From assembly GCF_002282565.1 (NCBI RefSeq), contig NZ_NCJT01000002.1, positions 1 through 46,506 of the forward strand: a stretch of 46,506 bases of DNA, read 5' to 3'. The position numbers and the translations under genes were made by a program. This stretch comes from Hyphomonas sp. 34-62-18 (GTDB lineage Bacteria > Pseudomonadota > Alphaproteobacteria > Caulobacterales > Hyphomonadaceae). Of this stretch, positions 23,474 to 33,395 are shown one piece after another (within the stretch, counting starts at the first letter, position 1; every line of letters starts with the position of its first letter). Below the pieces are notes generated by a model, which saw only the letters and a list, made by a program, of their open reading frames with translations, was not told the origin of the DNA and did not search any database.

Positions 23474-26209
23474 ATGCCACTTTCCACTCAAACGCCCGCA
23501 AAAGGCGCCGGGCGCGCCCTGGGCCTGACGACATTTGCTTTTACGGCCTGTTTTGCCGTGTGGACGATCTTTGCCATTCTCGGCTTGCAGATTCAGAAGG
23601 AACTCGGGCTCTCCGAGACTCAATTCGGACTGCTCGTGGGCACTCCGATCCTGACCGGATCCCTTTCCCGGCTGTTCCTTGGAATATGGGCTGACCAGTT
23701 CGGCGGCCGAATTGTCAATCTCGCCGTAATGCTGCTGTCAGCGCTGGCGACCTGGCTTTTGACATTCGCAACGACCTATCCGGAGTTTCTCCTGGCGGCG
23801 TTGGGGATAGGCATTGCGGGCGGATCTTTCTCCGTCTCGATCACCTATGTCTCGAAATTCTTCCCACCGGAAAAGCAGGGGTCTGCTCTGGGGATCGTCG
23901 GCGCCGGCAATGTAGGCGCAGCGGTCACGAAATTTGCGGCGCCCATCGTCATGGCCTCGATGGGCTGGAAGGGTGTCGCCAATGTCTGGGCGATCGCGCT
24001 CGTGCTTGTGGCGCTCGTCTTCTTCTTCCTGACGTCTGACGATCCTGAGCTCGCCGAGCGCCGCCGCACGGGCGCAAAGCCACGCAGTTTTGCCTCCCAG
24101 TTCGAGCCGCTCCGCAATATCCAGGTCTGGCGCTTCTCGCTTTATTACTTCTTCGTGTTCGGCGCGTTCGTTGCGCTGGCACTCTGGCTCCCGCGCTATC
24201 TGATCGGTGTTTATGGCTTCGATGTGAAGACAGCCGGTATGCTGGCAGCGGCCTATTCGATCCCGGCTTCCATTTTCCGGATTTATGGCGGGCACCTCTC
24301 CGACAGGGTCGGCGCGCGGACCGTTATGTACTGGACATTCCTCGTCTCGGTCGTGGTTACCTTTTTCCTGTCTTACCCGCCGACTTCCTATGTCGTCGAT
24401 GGCGTGCGCGGGCCAATCAGCTTCAGGCTTGCCACAGGTCCGGTCGCCTTTGTGATCGCGATCTTCGTGCTCGGCTTCTTCATGAGCCTCGGCAAGGCAG
24501 CGGTCTACAAGCACATCCCGGTCTATTATCCCAAGGACGTCGGCGCTGTCGGTGGTCTGGTCGGGCTGATGGGCGGGCTCGGCGGCTTCGTCCTTCCGAT
24601 ACTGTTTGGTGTACTGAATGACCTGACCGGCATCTGGACGAGCTGCTTCATGCTGCTGTTCCTGATCGTATCGGCTTCGCTGATCTGGATGCACCTTGCT
24701 ATCCGGCACATGGAGCGCGAATCGGCCGGCGCAACGCTCGACTCCCTGCCGCAACTGCCGGAGATGCAGCCCATTCATGGAGAGCGCGAAGCCCGGGCGC
24801 TGGCGCCTAAGCTCATCGAGGACTGGCGCCCCGAGGAGCCCCAGTTCTGGGAGGAGACCGGCAAGAAGATTGCCAGCCGCAATCTCTGGCTCTCGATCCC
24901 AGCCCTGTTCCTGTCCTTCGCTGTCTGGATGGTTTGGTCGGTAGTTGTCGCCAAACTACCGCAAATCGGATTTGCCTACACGACAGACCAGCTTTTCTGG
25001 CTTGCCGCACTGCCCGGCCTGTCGGGGGCCACGCTGAGGATTTTCTATAGCTTCATGGTGCCGGTGTTCGGCGGACGGCTGTGGACGACGCTGACGACCT
25101 GGTCCCTCATGCTCCCTGCGCTCGGGATCGGTTTTGCAGTTCAGAACCCCGAAACGCCCTATTGGATCATGCTTGTGCTCGCATTGCTGTGCGGCTTCGG
25201 CGGCGGGAACTTCGCATCGTCGATGTCAAATATCGGCTTCTTCTATCCCAAGCGTGAGAAGGGAAATGCGCTCGCCATGAATGCCGGGCTCGGCAATCTG
25301 GGGGTCAGCGCGATGCAGTTTCTCGTGCCTCTTGTCATTACTGTCGGTGTGTTTGGCTTTCTCGGCGGGCAGCCACAGGCAACAGAGGAGGGGGGAGAAC
25401 TCTTCCTCCAGAATGCCGGATTTATCTGGGTACCCTTCATTATAGCCAGCGCCTTTGCCGCCTGGTTCGGAATGAATGACCTGTCCAGCGCCAAGGCATC
25501 CTTCTCAGATCAGGCCGTTATTTTCAAACGCCGGCACAACTGGATCATGTGCTGGCTCTACACCGGAACGTTCGGCTCTTTCATCGGCTTTTCTGCGGCC
25601 TTTCCGCTGCTGACGAAAACGCAGTTTCCGGAAATCAACGTTCTGCAAATTGCCTTCCTCGGCCCTCTGGTCGGCGCGTTGTCCCGCTCCTTCACCGGAT
25701 GGATCGCCGATCGGTTTGGCGGCGCACGGGTCACGCTCGCGGTCTTTGTCCTGATGATGGTGGGTACAGTCGGGGTCCTCTACTTCCTTGCCAACAAGGA
25801 CGCACCGGGAGCTTTCATAGGGTTCTTCGTCTCCTTCATCGTCCTTTTCTTTGCAACGGGGGTCGGCAATGCCTCGACCTTCCAGATGATCCCAGCGATC
25901 ATGCGCAAGGAGATTGACCGGCTGGAGCCGCAGATGAGTGGAGCCGACCGTCTGCGCCAGGCCGAAAAGGAAAGCGCCGCCATCACTGGCTTTACCAGCG
26001 CCATCGCTGCGTACGGAGCTTTCTTCATCCCGAAGAGCTTCGGGATGTCGCTTGCCGCCTCTGGCAGCGCCGCACCTGCGCTCTACGGGTTCCTCGCCTT
26101 CTATGTCTCCTGCCTTCTCGTCACCTGGTTCGTCTATGCGCGCCCCGGCGGTCTCCTCTTCGATGTGGAAAACCGCAAGCGCTCCGGACCTGCAACAGCC
26201 GCTGCCTAA
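23474..26209 (+). CDS. narK: NarK1-NarK2 fused nitrate/nitrite transporter
   Basis: A 911-residue protein made of two complete MFS nitrate transporters in tandem, about 24 helices in all. The first half (~1-430) carries the nitrate signature GIVGAGNVG at 140-148 and an Arg in SLSRLFLG. The second half (~475-900) carries AMNAGLGNLGVSAMQF and GGARVTLAVF. A cytosolic linker of ~45 residues joins them. Similar fusions are known from Paracoccus, where one half is a nitrate/proton symporter and the other a nitrate/nitrite antiporter. It is the first gene of the nar operon, behind an FNR/Dnr box, and ends 15 bp before narG. Confidence 0.95.
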   Translation: MPLSTQTPAKGAGRALGLTTFAFTACFAVWTIFAILGLQIQKELGLSETQFGLLVGTPILTGSLSRLFLGIWADQFGGRIVNLAVMLLSALATWLLTFATTYPEFLLAALGIGIAGGSFSVSITYVSKFFPPEKQGSALGIVGAGNVGAAVTKFAAPIVMASMGWKGVANVWAIALVLVALVFFFLTSDDPELAERRRTGAKPRSFASQFEPLRNIQVWRFSLYYFFVFGAFVALALWLPRYLIGVYGFDVKTAGMLAAAYSIPASIFRIYGGHLSDRVGARTVMYWTFLVSVVVTFFLSYPPTSYVVDGVRGPISFRLATGPVAFVIAIFVLGFFMSLGKAAVYKHIPVYYPKDVGAVGGLVGLMGGLGGFVLPILFGVLNDLTGIWTSCFMLLFLIVSASLIWMHLAIRHMERESAGATLDSLPQLPEMQPIHGEREARALAPKLIEDWRPEEPQFWEETGKKIASRNLWLSIPALFLSFAVWMVWSVVVAKLPQIGFAYTTDQLFWLAALPGLSGATLRIFYSFMVPVFGGRLWTTLTTWSLMLPALGIGFAVQNPETPYWIMLVLALLCGFGGGNFASSMSNIGFFYPKREKGNALAMNAGLGNLGVSAMQFLVPLVITVGVFGFLGGQPQATEEGGELFLQNAGFIWVPFIIASAFAAWFGMNDLSSAKASFSDQAVIFKRRHNWIMCWLYTGTFGSFIGFSAAFPLLTKTQFPEINVLQIAFLGPLVGALSRSFTGWIADRFGGARVTLAVFVLMMVGTVGVLYFLANKDAPGAFIGFFVSFIVLFFATGVGNASTFQMIPAIMRKEIDRLEPQMSGADRLRQAEKESAAITGFTSAIAAYGAFFIPKSFGMSLAASGSAAPALYGFLAFYVSCLLVTWFVYARPGGLLFDVENRKRSGPATAAA

Positions 26210-26224
26210 AAAGGAACCTTTTCC

Positions 26225-29200
26225 ATGAGCCATACACTCGACAGACTGACTTTCTTCCGGCGGCAGACTGAAACCTTTTCCGGCGGACACGGCGTTCTCA
26301 ATGATGAGGACCGTACTTGGGAAGAGGCGTATCGGAACCGCTGGCGCCACGACAAGATCGTGCGTTCAACGCACGGCGTTAACTGCACCGGCTCGTGCTC
26401 CTGGAAGATTTATGTCAAAGGCGGCATCGTTACCTGGGAAACTCAGCAGACTGATTATCCCCGGACGCGAGACGATCTGCCAAACCATGAACCGAGGGGG
26501 TGCTCGAGGGGCGCAAGCTACAGCTGGTACCTCTACTCGGCCAACCGGGTAAAATATCCTCTGATCCGGGCCCGGCTTCTGAAAGCCTGGCGGGAAGCCC
26601 GCAAGACTATGCAGCCCGTGGCGGCCTGGAAATCCATTCAGGATGATCCGGCCAAGCGCGCAGCCTATGTGACGCGCCGCGGCATGGGCGGGTTCGTCCG
26701 GGCCCGCTGGGATGAGGTGAATGAAATCATTGCCGCAGCCAACGCGCACACGGTCAAGCAATGGGGCCCGGACCGCGTGTTCGGCTTCTCGCCCATTCCG
26801 GCGATGTCGATGGTTTCGTACGCAGCCGGTGCGCGCTATCTCCAGCTCATCGGCGGGGTGACTGGCTCCTTCTATGACTGGTATTGCGACCTGCCCCCTG
26901 CGAGCCCGCAGACCTGGGGCGAGCAGACCGACGTTGCCGAAAGCGCTGACTGGTACAATTCCAATTTCCTGATCCTTTGGGGCTCGAATGTGCCCCAGAC
27001 GCGGACGCCGGATGCGCACTTTTACACCGAAGCCCGCTATAAGGGCGTCAAATCAGTCGTGATCTGCCCGGATTATTCGGAAGCCTCGAAATTCTCCGAC
27101 CTCTGGCTCGCGGCCAAGCAGGGCACCGATGCAGCGCTCGGGATGGCTTTCGGTCACGTCATTCTGACGGAATATCACCGCGACCGAGAAGTCCCGTATT
27201 TCCGTGACTATGTGCGCCAGTATACCGACCTGCCGATGCTCGTCCGCCTCGTGCCGCAGGAAGACGGCTATGTGCCCGAGCGCCTTTTGCGCGCCTCCGA
27301 TTTCGACAAGTCCCTTGGCGAGGACGCCAATCCAGACTGGAAGACCGTTGCGATCGACGAGACAACCGGCAAGGTCGTGGTGCCGAACGGCTCTATCGGG
27401 TTCCGTTGGGGCGACAAGGGCAAATGGAACCTCGAGGAGAGGGAAAGCGGCGGAGCTGACACGAAGCTCCGGCTCGGCCTGAAGGGGGCCGAGGACGAGG
27501 TGGCCAAGGTCCGCTTCCCGTATTTCGCCAATACCGCCTCGAACGGCTTTGCCTCCACAGATCATCCGAGTGTCCTGACGCGCAATGTCCCCGTCAGAAG
27601 GATGAAACTCGCAGACGGCACAGAGACACTGGTCGCCTGTGTCTATGACCTCCTGATGGCTAATTATGGCGTCGATCAGGGCTATGGCGGCGAGCATCTC
27701 GCCAGTTCCTATGATGACATGGAGCCCTACACGCCGGCCTGGGCTGAGGCCATCACCACTGTGCCACGCGCGAACATCATTGCCACGGCCCGTGGTTTTG
27801 CCACCAACGCAGAGAAGACCAGGGGTAAGTCGATGATCATCATCGGCGCAGGGATGAACCACTGGTACCATATGGACATGAACTACCGCGCGGTGATGAA
27901 CATGCTCATCCTGTGCGGGTGCATCGGACAGTCCGGCGGCGGCTGGTCCCATTATGTGGGGCAAGAGAAGCTCCGTCCCCAGACGGGGTGGGCGCCGCTT
28001 GCCTTTGCGACCGACTGGGTACGCCCGCCGCGCCAGCAGAATTCGACTTCCTTTTTCTATGCGCATACAGATCAGTGGCGTTATGAAACGGTTCCGGTCG
28101 GTGAGATCCTGTCTCCAACCGCCGAAGCGGGTGACTGGGCGGGTAGCTTCATCGACTATAATGCCAAGGCCGAGCGTATGGGCTGGTTGCCATCGGCCCC
28201 GGCGCTGAAGACCAACCCTCTGGAAGTGGCCGCGAAGGCCAAGGCCGCCGGGCAGGAGCCGAAGGACTATGTCGCCGCGGCGCTCAAATCCGGTGAGTTG
28301 GAAATGTCCTGCATGGACCCGGACGATCCGCATAACTGGCCGCGCAACATGTTTGTCTGGCGCTCCAACCTGCTTGGCTCTTCCGGCAAGGGGCACGAAT
28401 ATTTCCTCAAGCACCTGCTCGGCACCGATCATGGCATTCAGGGTAAAGATCTCGGAGAGATGGGGCATGACAAGCCGCGCGACGTGACCTGGCATGACGA
28501 GGCGCCGCGCGGAAAGCTCGACCTGCTCGTTTGCATCGATTTCCGCATGTCCACCACAGCGGTCTATTCCGACATCGTTCTGCCGACGGCCACATGGTAT
28601 GAAAAGAATGATCTCAATACTTCCGACATGCACCCCTTCATCCACCCGCTGGGAGCTGCGGTGGACCCGGCATGGGAAAGCCGCACTGATTGGGAAATCT
28701 TCAAAGGGATCGCCAAAACCTTCTCCGAGGTGGCCCCTGAAGTGCTTGGCATCGAGACCGATGTCGTCCTCTTCCCGATCCAGCATGACAGCCCTGGCGA
28801 AATGGCGCAGACCCATGGCGTCAAGGACTGGTACAAGGGGGAATGCGAACCAATCCCGGGCAAGACCATGCCTACGGTTGTCGCCGTTGAGCGCGACTAT
28901 AGCCAGATCTATGCGAAGTTTACGTCGCTCGGCCCGCTCATGGACAAGCTCGGCAATGGCGGCAAGGGGATGGCCTGGAATACTCAGCATGAGGTCGAGA
29001 AGCTTGCCTCGCTGAACGGCACGGTGCTTGACGAAACAGTGGCTAAGGGCCGTCCAAAGATCGTGACGGACATCGACGCCTGCGAGACCATCCTGATGCT
29101 CGCGCCGGAGACGAATGGTGAAGTGGCGGTCAAAGCGTGGGAAGCACTGGAAGTGCAGACCGGGCGCGAGCACACACACCTCGCAAGGCCGAAGGAGGAC

Positions 29201-29959
29201 GAGAAGATCCGCTTCCGCGACATCGTCGCCCAGCCGCGCAAGATCATCACCTCGCCGATTTGGTCGGGCATCGAAAGCGAGCATGTGAGCTACAATGCCG
29301 GTTACACCAACGTCCACGAGCTGATCCCATGGCGCACGCTGACCGGACGTCAGCAGCTCTACCAGGATCATGACTGGATGCGGGCGTTTGGTGAGACGCT
29401 GGTGGTCTATAAGCCGCCGGTCGACCTGAAGACACTCCACGTCAAGGGCGACAAGCCGAACGGCAATCCCGAGATCACGCTCAACTTCATCACGCCCCAC
29501 CAGAAATGGGGCATCCACTCGACCTATACTGACAACCTCCTGATGCTGACGCTGAACCGCGGCGGGCCGGTCGTCTGGGTGTCCGAGACCGACGCGAAGC
29601 GTGCCGGGATCATCGACAATGACTGGGTCGAGGTCTTCAACGCAAACGGCGCTCTGACAGCCCGGGCGGTTGTCTCCCAGCGGATCCGTGAAGGAACGAT
29701 GTTCATGTATCATGCGCAGGAGAAAATCGTGAACACGCCGGGATCGGAGATCACCGGCAAGCGGGGCGGTATCCACAATTCCGTCACCCGCGCAATTCTC
29801 AAACCCACACATATGATTGGCGGCTACGCACAGCTTGCCTATGGCTTCAACTATTACGGTACGGTCGGATCGAACCGGGACGAGTTCATCATTCTGAGGA
29901 AGATGAACAAGGTCGACTGGCTCGATACTCCCGCCGCTCAAAAGGAGGGCATACAATGA
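26225..29959 (+). CDS. narG: NarG, respiratory nitrate reductase catalytic subunit
   Basis: A 1244-residue molybdenum bis-MGD enzyme reducing nitrate to nitrite at the cytoplasmic face. The FS0 [4Fe-4S] ligands His50, Cys54, Cys58 and Cys93 and the Mo ligand Asp222 (in WYCDLPPASPQTWGE) align one-to-one with E. coli NarG. There is no functional Tat signal, as expected. Length is normal. It needs the Moco genes upstream and mobA downstream for its cofactor, and NarJ for assembly. The start ATG follows an AAGGA ribosome site. The stop overlaps the narH start as ATGA. Confidence 0.97.
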   Translation: MSHTLDRLTFFRRQTETFSGGHGVLNDEDRTWEEAYRNRWRHDKIVRSTHGVNCTGSCSWKIYVKGGIVTWETQQTDYPRTRDDLPNHEPRGCSRGASYSWYLYSANRVKYPLIRARLLKAWREARKTMQPVAAWKSIQDDPAKRAAYVTRRGMGGFVRARWDEVNEIIAAANAHTVKQWGPDRVFGFSPIPAMSMVSYAAGARYLQLIGGVTGSFYDWYCDLPPASPQTWGEQTDVAESADWYNSNFLILWGSNVPQTRTPDAHFYTEARYKGVKSVVICPDYSEASKFSDLWLAAKQGTDAALGMAFGHVILTEYHRDREVPYFRDYVRQYTDLPMLVRLVPQEDGYVPERLLRASDFDKSLGEDANPDWKTVAIDETTGKVVVPNGSIGFRWGDKGKWNLEERESGGADTKLRLGLKGAEDEVAKVRFPYFANTASNGFASTDHPSVLTRNVPVRRMKLADGTETLVACVYDLLMANYGVDQGYGGEHLASSYDDMEPYTPAWAEAITTVPRANIIATARGFATNAEKTRGKSMIIIGAGMNHWYHMDMNYRAVMNMLILCGCIGQSGGGWSHYVGQEKLRPQTGWAPLAFATDWVRPPRQQNSTSFFYAHTDQWRYETVPVGEILSPTAEAGDWAGSFIDYNAKAERMGWLPSAPALKTNPLEVAAKAKAAGQEPKDYVAAALKSGELEMSCMDPDDPHNWPRNMFVWRSNLLGSSGKGHEYFLKHLLGTDHGIQGKDLGEMGHDKPRDVTWHDEAPRGKLDLLVCIDFRMSTTAVYSDIVLPTATWYEKNDLNTSDMHPFIHPLGAAVDPAWESRTDWEIFKGIAKTFSEVAPEVLGIETDVVLFPIQHDSPGEMAQTHGVKDWYKGECEPIPGKTMPTVVAVERDYSQIYAKFTSLGPLMDKLGNGGKGMAWNTQHEVEKLASLNGTVLDETVAKGRPKIVTDIDACETILMLAPETNGEVAVKAWEALEVQTGREHTHLARPKEDEKIRFRDIVAQPRKIITSPIWSGIESEHVSYNAGYTNVHELIPWRTLTGRQQLYQDHDWMRAFGETLVVYKPPVDLKTLHVKGDKPNGNPEITLNFITPHQKWGIHSTYTDNLLMLTLNRGGPVVWVSETDAKRAGIIDNDWVEVFNANGALTARAVVSQRIREGTMFMYHAQEKIVNTPGSEITGKRGGIHNSVTRAILKPTHMIGGYAQLAYGFNYYGTVGSNRDEFIILRKMNKVDWLDTPAAQKEGIQ

Positions 29960-31485
29960 AAATCCGTGCACAAATCGGTATGGTCCTGAACCTCGACAAA
30001 TGTATTGGTTGCCATACCTGCTCGGTGACCTGCAAGAATGTCTGGACCAGCCGGGAGGGCGTTGAATACGCGTGGTTCAACAATGTCGAAACCAAGCCGG
30101 GCATCGGGTATCCGAAGGATTGGGAAAACCAGAAGCGCTGGAATGGTGGCTGGCGGCGCAAGAAGAATGGCCGCATTGAACCCAGAATGGGCGCCAAATG
30201 GCGCATTCTGGCGAAGATCTTCGCCAATCCGGACCTGCCCGAGATCGACGACTATTATGAGCCGTTCGATTTCGACTATGCCCACCTTCAGACCGCGCCG
30301 GAGATGAAAGCGTTTCCGACCGCGCGGCCACGTTCAAAGATTACCGGCGAGCGGATGGAAAAGATCGAATGGGGTCCGAACTGGGAGGAAATCCTTGGCG
30401 GGGAATTCGAGAACCGTAGCGCAGACTATAATTTCGAAGGCGTCGAGAAGGCGATTTATGGCGCCTTTGAAGAAACCTTCATGATGTACCTGCCGCGCCT
30501 GTGCGAGCATTGCCTCAACCCGACTTGCGTTGCGGCGTGCCCGTCAGGCGCGATCTATAAGCGCGAGGAAGACGGCATTGTCCTGATTGATCAGGACAAG
30601 TGCCGCGGCTGGCGGATGTGCGTCTCGGCCTGCCCGTACAAGAAAGTCTATTACAATTGGGAGAGCGGGAAGTCGGAAAAATGCACCTTCTGCTATCCGC
30701 GTATGGAAGTCGGCCAGCCGACGGTCTGCTCTGAAACCTGTGTGGGTCGCATTCGTTATCTTGGCGTCCTCCTCTATGACGCCGACCGGATAGAAGCAGC
30801 CGCCAGCACCCCCGATGAGCAGGATCTCTATCAGGCGCAGCTTGACGTGTTTCTTGACCCGAATGACCCGAAAGTAATTGAGCAAGCCCGCGCTGACGGT
30901 GTACCCGAAGCCTGGATCAAGGCGGCTCAGGCGAGCCCGGTCTACAAGATGGCCATGGAATGGAAGGTCGCCTTTCCGCTGCACCCGGAATACCGGACCC
31001 TCCCCATGGTCTGGTATGTGCCACCGCTCTCTCCGATCCAGTCGGCAGTCGCAGCCGGGGCTCTCGAGACCGATGCGGAAATGCCGGACGTCGCCTCGAT
31101 GCGCATTCCGGTGCGCTACCTTGCCAATCTGCTGACCGCCGGCAAGGAGGAGCCCGTTGTTGTGGCGCTCGAACGGATGATGGCAATGCGCAAGTATATG
31201 CGCGCCAAGACCGTGGAGGGCGTGATCGACCATCCGACGGCGGAACGCGTCGGTCTGACAGCCCGTCAGATTGACGAGATGTATCGCTACATGGCGATCG
31301 CCAATTATGAGGACCGCTTCGTTATTCCGACGACACACCGCGAAACAAGCGAAGATGCTTACGGTCTTCGGGGGGATTGCGGCTTTACATTCGGCAATGA
31401 TTGCTCAGGCGGGCGCACCGAACTCGGTCTGTTCGGTAAGGACAAGCGTTCGCGCGCCAAAACCAAAACACCTATGGAGATGTGA
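29956..31485 (+). CDS. narH: NarH, nitrate reductase iron-sulfur subunit
   Basis: A 509-residue electron-transfer subunit carrying one [3Fe-4S] and three [4Fe-4S] clusters. Cys16, Cys19, Cys22 and Cys26 form the first group (CIGCHTCSVTC). The Cys to Trp replacement in CRGWRMC (Cys216, Trp219, Cys222) marks the [3Fe-4S] site, as in E. coli NarH. Further ligands are in CEHCLNPTCVAACP and CTFCYPR. The start overlaps the narG stop by 4 bp. It passes electrons from NarI hemes to NarG. Confidence 0.97.
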   Translation: MKIRAQIGMVLNLDKCIGCHTCSVTCKNVWTSREGVEYAWFNNVETKPGIGYPKDWENQKRWNGGWRRKKNGRIEPRMGAKWRILAKIFANPDLPEIDDYYEPFDFDYAHLQTAPEMKAFPTARPRSKITGERMEKIEWGPNWEEILGGEFENRSADYNFEGVEKAIYGAFEETFMMYLPRLCEHCLNPTCVAACPSGAIYKREEDGIVLIDQDKCRGWRMCVSACPYKKVYYNWESGKSEKCTFCYPRMEVGQPTVCSETCVGRIRYLGVLLYDADRIEAAASTPDEQDLYQAQLDVFLDPNDPKVIEQARADGVPEAWIKAAQASPVYKMAMEWKVAFPLHPEYRTLPMVWYVPPLSPIQSAVAAGALETDAEMPDVASMRIPVRYLANLLTAGKEEPVVVALERMMAMRKYMRAKTVEGVIDHPTAERVGLTARQIDEMYRYMAIANYEDRFVIPTTHRETSEDAYGLRGDCGFTFGNDCSGGRTELGLFGKDKRSRAKTKTPMEM

Positions 31486-31488
31486 ACG

Positions 31489-32172
31489 ATGGCCATGACC
31501 TATCGAGCGCTTTCGCGCCTCTTGTCGTATCCCGAACCGCAACTTCAGACCGAAGCGGGCCTTTGTGTGGAAATTGTCCGGAAAGAGGGACTTGTGCCTG
31601 ACCGAATTGTCAGTGCGCTCGGCAAACTTGCCGGGCATATCGAGGACAGTGAACTCTATGAGGCTCAGGCAGCCTATGTCGAACTGTTCGACCGGACCCG
31701 GAGCGTGTCGCTTCACCTGTATGAACATGTTCATGGCGAAAGCCGGGAGCGGGGCCCGGCCATGGTCGGACTTGTTGAGCTCTATCGGGCTCATGGTCTC
31801 GAAATGGAGGTCAGCGACCTTCCAGATTATTTGCCTGTCTTTCTCGAGTTCCTCTCTATCCTTCCTGATGCAGAGGCAGCATCCCTGATCGGCGAGGCAG
31901 CACATGTACTTGAAGCAATCGCGGAACGTCTGAAGAAGCGGCAGAGCCCCTACCGGGCAGTCTTTTCCGCTTTGATAGAGATCTCGGACCGCCCGGCCGA
32001 TCGCGCCGCCGTGGCTGATCTGCTCGCGATTGAGGATGATGATCCTAACGACCTCGACGCTATTGATAAGGCCTGGGAAGAAGAGGCTGTCACATTCGGT
32101 CCTGAAACGGCAAGTGATGGCTGCCCGAAGGCTCAGGCCATGCTCAACACGATGCAGGGCACGCGGCAATGA
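31489..32172 (+). CDS. narJ: NarJ, nitrate reductase assembly chaperone
   Basis: A 227-residue TorD/NarJ-type chaperone that binds NarG and helps insert the cofactor before membrane attachment. The N-terminus (MAMTYRALSRLLSYPEPQLQ), FDRTRSVSLHLYEHVHGESR, and DLPDYLPVFLEFLS are NarJ landmarks. It begins 3 bp after narH and overlaps the following gene by 4 bp. Acidic C-terminal tail as usual. It is not part of the mature enzyme. Confidence 0.95.
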   Translation: MAMTYRALSRLLSYPEPQLQTEAGLCVEIVRKEGLVPDRIVSALGKLAGHIEDSELYEAQAAYVELFDRTRSVSLHLYEHVHGESRERGPAMVGLVELYRAHGLEMEVSDLPDYLPVFLEFLSILPDAEAASLIGEAAHVLEAIAERLKKRQSPYRAVFSALIEISDRPADRAAVADLLAIEDDDPNDLDAIDKAWEEEAVTFGPETASDGCPKAQAMLNTMQGTRQ

Positions 32173-33371
32173 GCAATCCCGGATCAGCTGTCTGGCTCAC
32201 GAGCCTCGCAGCGCTGGCGCTCCTCCAGCCAGCCGAAGCACAGGGCGCAGACGCCGGTTTCAAACCCATTCTCGATCTGCGGCTGCGCGCTGAACAGGTC
32301 GATCAGGACGGGACTGATAAGACTACGGGACTGACCGTGGCGGGACGCTTTGGTTTTGAAGCAAACAGTGGGGATGGCTGGGGGGCGCTCATTGAAGGCG
32401 AAGCCGTCGGACACCTCAACGACGACTTCTCTGATACAGTCGACAATCGTCCCGGGAAAGCCGTGATCCCGGACCCGGAGGCCCTCGAACTTAACCGGCT
32501 TCAGATCAGCTGGACGGGGAAGACAGCGAGCTCTGTTCTGGGGCGCCAGCGAGTGATCTTTGACGATGCCCGTTTCATCGGCAATGTCGGCTTCCGTCAG
32601 AATGAACAGACCTTCGACGCGGTCAGGTTCGGGCTTTTTCCCACGGGGACGGTGGCGGCTGACTATGTTTACATCGACAAAGTGCACCGCATCTTTGGAG
32701 ATGAGAGCGCTGCCGGTGAGTATGAGAGTGACTCTCACGTCTTCCGCCTGCAAACCAATACGTCATTCGGAAAGTTTATCGCAACGGGGCTGTTCCTGAA
32801 TTTTGACGAGTCTGCGCCTGCCTCCGGGCAGACGCTGGCTATGGCCTGGTCGAATAGCTGGGAATTTCAGTCGGGCACGTTCGACCTCAATGCGCGGTTT
32901 GCCCAGCAGGGCGCATACAATGACCGGGGACCCGCCCAAGACCTTGGCTATCAATCCTATGGAGCGAGCTTTGCGCGGGACGACCTTGCTGTCTTCGGAG
33001 GGCTCGAAGTTCTCGAAGGGGCCGCAGGGGAGGGCTTTGCAACGCCCCTCGCGACGCTTCATGCCTTTCAGGGGTGGGCTGACGTTTTCCTGACGACACC
33101 GGCAACAGGCATCCGTGACCTCAGCATCGGACTGAAGCGCGGCGGGCTGAAAGTGATCGATCACGCCAAGCCCGCGAGCTGGGTGGTGATCTATCATGAC
33201 TTCGAGAGTGACAATGGCCGTCTTTCCTACGGATCGGAAATCGATGCGGTCTTCCGGCTGCCGGTGAATGACTGGCTGACCCTGGAAGTGAAGGGAGCAG
33301 CATTCCGGGGTGCCGATACCGGTCCAGCAGATCGGACAAAATTCTGGCTGGCGCTGGAAACGCGCTTGTAG
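32169..33371 (+). CDS. Outer-membrane beta-barrel (alginate-export/porin-like) inserted between narJ and narI
   Basis: A 400-residue protein with a signal peptide (cleavage near AEAQG) and a beta-barrel made of alternating strands. It resembles the alginate-export/porin group: FKPILDLRLRAEQVDQDG near the start, LGRQRVIFDDARFIGNVGFRQNEQTFDAVRFG in the middle, and a C-terminal strand ending in Leu (KFWLALETRL). It starts inside narJ (4 bp overlap) and ends 24 bp before narI, so it is translated as part of the nar operon. A nitrate/nitrite or small-anion pore for the outer membrane is a reasonable guess; no substrate evidence exists in the sequence. Confidence 0.75.
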   Translation: MSNPGSAVWLTSLAALALLQPAEAQGADAGFKPILDLRLRAEQVDQDGTDKTTGLTVAGRFGFEANSGDGWGALIEGEAVGHLNDDFSDTVDNRPGKAVIPDPEALELNRLQISWTGKTASSVLGRQRVIFDDARFIGNVGFRQNEQTFDAVRFGLFPTGTVAADYVYIDKVHRIFGDESAAGEYESDSHVFRLQTNTSFGKFIATGLFLNFDESAPASGQTLAMAWSNSWEFQSGTFDLNARFAQQGAYNDRGPAQDLGYQSYGASFARDDLAVFGGLEVLEGAAGEGFATPLATLHAFQGWADVFLTTPATGIRDLSIGLKRGGLKVIDHAKPASWVVIYHDFESDNGRLSYGSEIDAVFRLPVNDWLTLEVKGAAFRGADTGPADRTKFWLALETRL

Positions 33372-33395
33372 CCAACCAAACAGAGGAGGCCAGAC

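Noticed and set aside
26209..26222. AAAAGGAACCTTTT inverted repeat over the narG ribosome site
   Set aside because: Only a 2-base loop and AT-rich arms; most likely a by-product of the Shine-Dalgarno sequence, not a regulatory hairpin.
27053..29971. A 972-codon open frame antisense to narG
   Set aside because: It lies wholly opposite the conserved narG gene; long antisense frames are expected in high-GC DNA, and no domain is recognisable in it.
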